This document shows, piece by piece, positions 5,849-7,207 of a DNA stretch of 7,207 bases (positions are counted from its first letter, which is position 1; each line of letters starts with the position of its first letter). A program made the position numbers and the translations under genes. The notes beneath the pieces were generated by a model. That model had not been told where the DNA came from. It did no database searches and worked only from the letters and a program-made list of their open reading frames with translations. Source of the DNA: Eubacterium sp. (GTDB lineage: Bacteria > Bacillota > Clostridia > Lachnospirales > CAG-274); NCBI GenBank assembly GCA_020859645.1, contig JAJBVU010000135.1, forward strand, positions 1 to 7,207. Direction: 5' to 3'.

Positions 5849-6721
5849 ATGGGCATTAACATAAAATACAATCAAAAATATTTTACAGGGGAAAGAGCCT
5901 TGTTTAAAGGCAAAAATTTAAGCATAACAAACAGCATATTCGCCGACGGAGAGTCGCCCTTAAAGGAAAGCAATAACATAGAGCTTTACGGCAGTATGTT
6001 TAAATGGAAATATCCCCTTTGGTATTCAAATAATATAAAGGTTAAAAACTGTACATGGTTTGATATGGCAAGAGCCGGAGTTTGGTATACAAACAACATT
6101 ACCGTTGAGGACTCCGCTATTGAAGCGCCTAAAAACTTCCGCCGGTGTAAGAGTGTGGCTTTAAAAAATGTATCCTTTCCCAATGCGGAAGAAACCATTT
6201 GGAGCTGTTGTGACGTGACAATGAAGGACATCACTGCAAAGGGCGACTATTTTGCTATGAACAGCAGTGATATGAAAATCGACAACCTTACACTTTACGG
6301 AAATTATTCCTTTGACGGAGCGGAAAATGTTGAAATCCATAATTCCCGTCTGCTTTCAAAAGACGCTTTTTGGAACAGCAATAACATAACAGTTTACGAT
6401 TCATTTATTTCAGGTGAATATTTGGGCTGGAACTCAAAAAATCTGACACTTATAAACTGTACAGTTGAAAGCCTTCAGGGAATGTGCTACATAGATAATC
6501 TAATTATGAAAAACTGCCGTCTTATAAACACAACTCTTGCCTTTGAATATTCAACGGTTGAGGCAGAAATCGACAGCTATGTTGACAGCATAATCAATCC
6601 CTCAAGGGGCACAATCAGAGCCGATTCTATAGGTGAGCTTATTATGGAAAAGGATAAGGTTGATGTAAACAAAACCAAGATTATCTGCAAATGGGACGGC
6701 AATAAAGCCAAGTGTGTATAA
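5849..6721 (+). CDS. DUF3737-family right-handed beta-helix protein
   Basis: The 290-aa product matches the DUF3737 family of pectin-lyase-like proteins, found widely in Firmicutes and of unknown function. Eleven rungs can be picked out by the recurring (N/D)-(I/V/L)-x-(I/V/L)-x-(N/D)-(S/C/V/I/L) strand. They begin at about residues 23, 43, 62, 83, 102, 122, 141, 160, 179, 198 and 217, a regular 19-21 residue period. Aromatic residues recur just before the strands (LWYS, VWYT, IWSC, FWNS, LGWNS), giving a stacked face. There is no signal peptide, so it is cytoplasmic, unlike polysaccharide lyases with the same fold. I see no lyase catalytic signature. A more polar C-terminal segment follows residue 240 and contains two cysteines (280 and 289). 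The start has AAAGGAG about seven bases upstream, and the stop codon directly touches the exporter start. Confidence 0.88.
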   Translation: MGINIKYNQKYFTGERALFKGKNLSITNSIFADGESPLKESNNIELYGSMFKWKYPLWYSNNIKVKNCTWFDMARAGVWYTNNITVEDSAIEAPKNFRRCKSVALKNVSFPNAEETIWSCCDVTMKDITAKGDYFAMNSSDMKIDNLTLYGNYSFDGAENVEIHNSRLLSKDAFWNSNNITVYDSFISGEYLGWNSKNLTLINCTVESLQGMCYIDNLIMKNCRLINTTLAFEYSTVEAEIDSYVDSIINPSRGTIRADSIGELIMEKDKVDVNKTKIICKWDGNKAKCV

Positions 6722-7207
6722 ATGACAGAATATCTGTTGAAGGGTATCTTAATAGGGCTTCTGTTTGGGGTTCCGGTTGGTGCCGTAGGAGCAATGACAG
6801 TTAAAAACAGCTGGGCTTGGGGCTTTAAAGCCGGAGTTTTAACAGGGCTGGGCTCTACTGCCGCCGACTGTATTTACAGTATTATCGGAGCTTTCGGCTT
6901 AACTCTTATTTCGGATTTTTTATTAAGATACAGTACACAAATAAGCGTTATAGGCGGAGCTTTCATAATAATTATGGGAGTTTCCGCTTTAACAAATAAA
7001 AACAAGCTTGACAAAACAAATATAAAAGTAAGCGGCGGCATTAAAATTTTTTCCTCCTCCTTTGCTATGGGAATAACAAATCCTGCGGCTGTTCTTACTT
7101 TTATATTTGCCTTCTCCTATTTCGGAATATCGTATATAAACAAGAGCTTAGACGGCTTCTGTCTGGTTTTGGGAGTGTTTACGGGAACTCTCATATGGTG
7201 GGTTTTG
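6722..7207 (+). CDS. LysE-type translocator, cut by the window edge
   Basis: An open frame of 162 codons runs without a stop to the last base; full family members have about 200-210 residues, so most of the gene is present. The translation is strongly hydrophobic, with likely membrane segments at about 5-25, 36-62, 74-90, 113-135 and 145-162. LysE/RhtB marks are the N-terminal GVPVGAVG re-entrant glycine motif (usually with PGP), GF.AG..TGLG....D in the second segment, and GITNPAAVLTF (117-127), the conserved NP helix. The family exports amino acids and related small molecules by proton antiport. The ATG follows the preceding TAA with no gap and has no good Shine-Dalgarno, so translation probably depends on termination of the upstream gene. 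Substrate is unknown; the position at the end of the train suggests export of a compound made or released by it. Confidence 0.85.
   Translation, partial: MTEYLLKGILIGLLFGVPVGAVGAMTVKNSWAWGFKAGVLTGLGSTAADCIYSIIGAFGLTLISDFLLRYSTQISVIGGAFIIIMGVSALTNKNKLDKTNIKVSGGIKIFSSSFAMGITNPAAVLTFIFAFSYFGISYINKSLDGFCLVLGVFTGTLIWWVL

Noticed and set aside
1..7207. Mobile elements, CRISPR arrays, tRNA or rRNA genes, riboswitches and phage-type genes
   Set aside because: I found no transposase or integrase motifs, no terminal inverted repeats, no regularly spaced repeats and no structured-RNA signatures. The only non-coding region is the 143-bp divergent promoter region.

Overview
The window comes from a low-GC Gram-positive anaerobe, most likely a gut-type clostridium (Lachnospiraceae/Oscillospiraceae-like). 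This rests on A/T-rich codon use with many ATA, AGA and TTA/CTT codons, strong AAGGAGG Shine-Dalgarno sites, GTG and TTG starts, SigA-type promoters, lipobox lipoproteins and a 'copper amine oxidase N-terminal' stalk domain of the kind clostridia put on secreted proteins. Species cannot be read from the sequence.

Layout. A LysR-family regulator lies on the minus strand at 47-934. A 143-bp divergent regulatory region (935-1077) separates it from a single very tight plus-strand gene train that runs from 1078 off the right edge. In order the train encodes: a hexapeptide-repeat O-acetyltransferase (1078-1662); a lipid-anchored Ntn (choloylglycine/penicillin V acylase-type) amide hydrolase (1663-2778); a PaaK/CapK-type adenylate-forming acyl/aryl-CoA ligase (2765-4138); a small lipoprotein with a cyclophilin-like domain (4135-4653); a secreted protein carrying a stalk domain plus a second copy of that cyclophilin-like domain (4669-5595); a 72-75 aa helical protein (5618-5836); a DUF3737-type right-handed beta-helix protein (5849-6721); and the start of a LysE-type exporter (6722 to the edge). 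Junctions range from a 14-bp overlap to a 22-bp gap, and no terminator is visible inside the train, so it reads as one transcription unit.

Regulation. The divergent region has a clean architecture for LysR control. There is an inverted repeat ATATGC-N7-GCATAT of the T-N11-A type at 976-994. It lies over the -35 of the lysR promoter and is centred about 66 bp upstream of the predicted operon start. A second palindrome (AATAC-AA-GTATT, 1005-1016) abuts the operon -35.

How the genes may work together (inference). An extracytoplasmic amide hydrolase could release an acid or amine from an N-acyl compound. The CoA ligase and acetyltransferase could activate or cap a small molecule in the cytoplasm, and the LysE-type carrier could export a product. 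The paired cyclophilin-like surface proteins would be the binding or sensing parts outside the cell. No substrate can be named from the sequence. The most unusual points are the duplicated cyclophilin-like domain in two different surface formats, the lipid anchor sitting on the removable propeptide of the Ntn hydrolase, and the combination of these genes under one LysR regulator.
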